A stretch of DNA of 15,292 nucleotides from assembly GCA_003524145.1 (NCBI GenBank), contig DODZ01000046.1:4738-20029 (forward strand). Direction: 5' to 3'. A program made the position numbers and the translations under genes. Under the pieces are notes generated by a model. It worked only from the letters and a program-made list of their open reading frames with translations, searched no databases and was not told where the DNA came from. Positions 13,572 through 15,292 of this stretch are shown one piece after another; position 1 is the first letter of the stretch, and every line of letters begins with the position of its first letter. Source of the DNA: Candidatus Apopatosoma intestinale. Lineage in GTDB: Bacteria > Bacillota > Clostridia > Oscillospirales > CAG-272.

Positions 13572-15152
13572 ATGTGCTCGATAATGGGATATTGCAAGGC
13601 AAAAGCCGACCTTGCCGGATTTAAAAAGGGATTTGCGAAAACACTCTCGCGCGGACCCGATGACAGCAGAATAATCGATACGGGAAAGGGGCTTCTCGGC
13701 TTTCACAGGCTCGCGATAATGGGACTTTCGCCCGAGGGAATGCAGCCGTTTGAGCTGGACGGAAGCTATGCCGTCTGCAACGGCGAGATTTACGGCTATG
13801 AGAAGATAAAGGCGGCGCTCTCGGCAAAATACAGCTTCAAAAGCGGCTCGGACTGCGAGATTTTACTGCCGATGTACCGCGAATACGGCACGGATATGTT
13901 TGCCATGCTCGATGCGGAATTTGCGCTGATAATATACGACGGCAAAACCGGCGAATTTATCGCCGCGCGCGATCCCATCGGGATCCGTCCGCTTTATTAC
14001 GGCTACGACGGTGACGGCGCTCTGCTCCTCGCAAGCGAGGCAAAAAACCTCGTCGGCATATGTGAAAAAATCATGCCTTTTCCGCCCGGGTGCTATATGA
14101 AAGGCGGAAAATTCATCCGCTACAGCGATATTTCCCATGCCGCGACGGTATGTCATGACGACCTTGAAACAGTCTGCAAAAATATTCATGACAAGCTTAT
14201 CGCAGGCGTGGAAAAGCGACTTGTTTCCGATGCCAAGGTCGGTTTTCTGCTCTCGGGCGGGCTTGATTCGTCGCTTGTCTGTGCCATTGCCGCAAGAAAA
14301 AGCACCGTGCCGATACGCACATTTGCCATCGGCATGGAGGGCGATGCCATCGACCTGAAATATGCCCGCGAGGTTGCCGACTATATCGGAAGCGAGCATA
14401 CAGAGGTATATATGACGCGCGAGCAGGTGCTCTCCGAGCTGGAAAATGTCATTTCCATACTCGGCACATTTGATATAACGACAATCCGCGCGAGCATGGG
14501 AATGTATCTGCTCTGCAAATATATCCATGAAAACACAGATATACGCGTTTTGCTGACGGGTGAAATTTCCGATGAGCTTTTCGGCTACAAATATACGGAT
14601 TTCGCTCCGAGTGCCGAGGAATTTCAGCGCGAGTCGGAGAAGCGCGTATACGAACTGCATATGTATGATGTGCTTCGCGCGGACAGGTGCATTTCTTCAA
14701 ATTCGCTTGAGGCGCGTGTGCCTTTCGGCGACCTTGATTTTGTCGGATATGTCATGTCCGCAGACCCCGAAAAGAAGATGAACATATACGGCAAGGGCAA
14801 ATATCTGCTGCGCCATGCCTTTGAAAAGGACGGCTATCTGCCATATGATATTCTCATGCGGGAAAAAGCCGCATTTTCCGATGCGGTAGGGCACTCGATG
14901 GTGGATTATCTCAAGGAATATGCCGAGGCGGCTTATACGGATGCGGAATATGAGGAAAAGCGCGCAAAATACACGCACGCCAAGCCTTTTACCAAAGAGT
15001 CGCTGCTCTATCGCGAGATTTTCGAAAAGTATTATCCACATCAGGCGGAAATGATAACGGATTTCTGGATGCCGAATAAATCATGGGAGGGTTGTGATGT
15101 CAACGACCCCTCCGCACGCGTGCTCTCAAACTACGGTGCCAGCGCGATATAA
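13572..15152 (+). CDS. asnB: Asparagine synthase, glutamine-hydrolysing
   Basis: AsnB makes asparagine from aspartate, ATP and ammonia released from glutamine. Cys2 after the initiator methionine (MCSIMGY) is the N-terminal-nucleophile glutaminase residue; SRGPDD (26-31), HRLAI (45-49) and NGEIY (70-74) are glutaminase motifs. The synthetase half has the PP-loop SGGLDSS (228-234) that binds ATP, and GEISDELFGYKY (330-341), the counterpart of GEGSDE-type sequence in E. coli AsnB. The 526-residue length is slightly shorter than E. coli AsnB (554). The ATG at 13572 has AAGGAG eight bases upstream, and it directly exposes Cys2, fixing the start. It has a consensus promoter and a structured leader, and is divergent from pyrG, another glutamine amidotransferase. 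Confidence 0.96.
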   Translation: MCSIMGYCKAKADLAGFKKGFAKTLSRGPDDSRIIDTGKGLLGFHRLAIMGLSPEGMQPFELDGSYAVCNGEIYGYEKIKAALSAKYSFKSGSDCEILLPMYREYGTDMFAMLDAEFALIIYDGKTGEFIAARDPIGIRPLYYGYDGDGALLLASEAKNLVGICEKIMPFPPGCYMKGGKFIRYSDISHAATVCHDDLETVCKNIHDKLIAGVEKRLVSDAKVGFLLSGGLDSSLVCAIAARKSTVPIRTFAIGMEGDAIDLKYAREVADYIGSEHTEVYMTREQVLSELENVISILGTFDITTIRASMGMYLLCKYIHENTDIRVLLTGEISDELFGYKYTDFAPSAEEFQRESEKRVYELHMYDVLRADRCISSNSLEARVPFGDLDFVGYVMSADPEKKMNIYGKGKYLLRHAFEKDGYLPYDILMREKAAFSDAVGHSMVDYLKEYAEAAYTDAEYEEKRAKYTHAKPFTKESLLYREIFEKYYPHQAEMITDFWMPNKSWEGCDVNDPSARVLSNYGASAI

Positions 15153-15292
15153 GCAATGCATGCAGCGCGTGCATGGCTCCTGCTGAAAGTGCAAGGAGGG
15201 CGTGAATTTAGTCTGTACGCTGACGGTATTATCAAAATAAGCCCTATCTCACTATGTTCGCACCAAGACACGCACCCAAATCTGAACCGCGA
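15153..15292. other. Gene-free tail after asnB
   Basis: No gene or standard asnB terminator was found. CATGCA (15159-15164) and TGCATG (15170-15175) can pair around GCGCG just after the asnB stop but no T-run follows. The rest is the right repeat copy and 35 bases without features. Confidence 0.5.
15177..15257. repeat. Dispersed intergenic repeat, right copy, inverted
   Basis: The reverse complement of 15187-15257 matches bases 1-70 at about 81 percent. Its internal hairpin pairs CTCCT (15177-15181) with AGGAG (15194-15198) and keeps the same TTGCACTT loop word (read on the minus strand) as the left copy. One stem position changes from G-C on the left to T-A here while remaining paired. Confidence 0.7.

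Noticed and set aside
1..15257. A composite transposon or integrative element bounded by the inverted end repeats
   Set aside because: No transposase, integrase or cargo genes lie inside; all genes are core housekeeping functions with uniform base composition, so the copies are better seen as separate dispersed repeats.

Overview
The window looks like an ordinary chromosomal stretch of a low-to-medium GC Bacillota, most likely class Clostridia (an Oscillospirales- or Christensenellales-like gut lineage). This rests on strong AGGAGG-type ribosome binding sites, sigma-A promoters, frequent ATA/AGA codons, a Clp repeat/UVR-type ClpC, and a Clostridia-style PurA (FEAQLG in place of the E. coli active-site wording). 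The assignment is from sequence character only; no database was searched.

Layout: 1-320 is gene-free and begins with a dispersed repeat. Minus-strand ribF (FMN/FAD synthesis) and yifB/comM (AAA+ ATPase) follow, divergent from plus-strand clpC (2963/3005-5434). A strong two-way terminator separates clpC from a minus-strand pair: a DUF6873/GME-fold protein and an alpha/beta hydrolase. Next on the minus strand are rpmB (ribosomal protein L28) and trmB (tRNA m7G46 methyltransferase), each with its own promoter, then a plus-strand DUF378 membrane protein of about 70 residues. A minus-strand nucleotide block pyrG-purB-purA (13203 to 8695) is followed by a divergent plus-strand asnB (13572-15152). 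The last 140 bases carry an inverted copy of the repeat seen at base 1.

How the genes work together: pyrG, purB, purA and asnB all move nitrogen between glutamine or aspartate and nucleotides or asparagine. PurA and PurB are consecutive steps from IMP to AMP. PyrG and AsnB are glutamine amidotransferases read from one divergent control region of 368 bases. ClpC is a protein unfoldase for ClpP. TrmB and L28 serve translation.

No clear new defence system, prophage, CRISPR array or insertion sequence is present. The most interesting material is non-coding: (1) a pyrG leader with two mutually exclusive RNA folds, of the kind expected for CTP-dependent attenuation; (2) an asnB leader with two terminator-like hairpins before the start codon; (3) a palindromic candidate operator between yifB and clpC; (4) inverted, structure-bearing repeats at both ends of the window; and (5) the little-known GME-fold/hydrolase gene pair.
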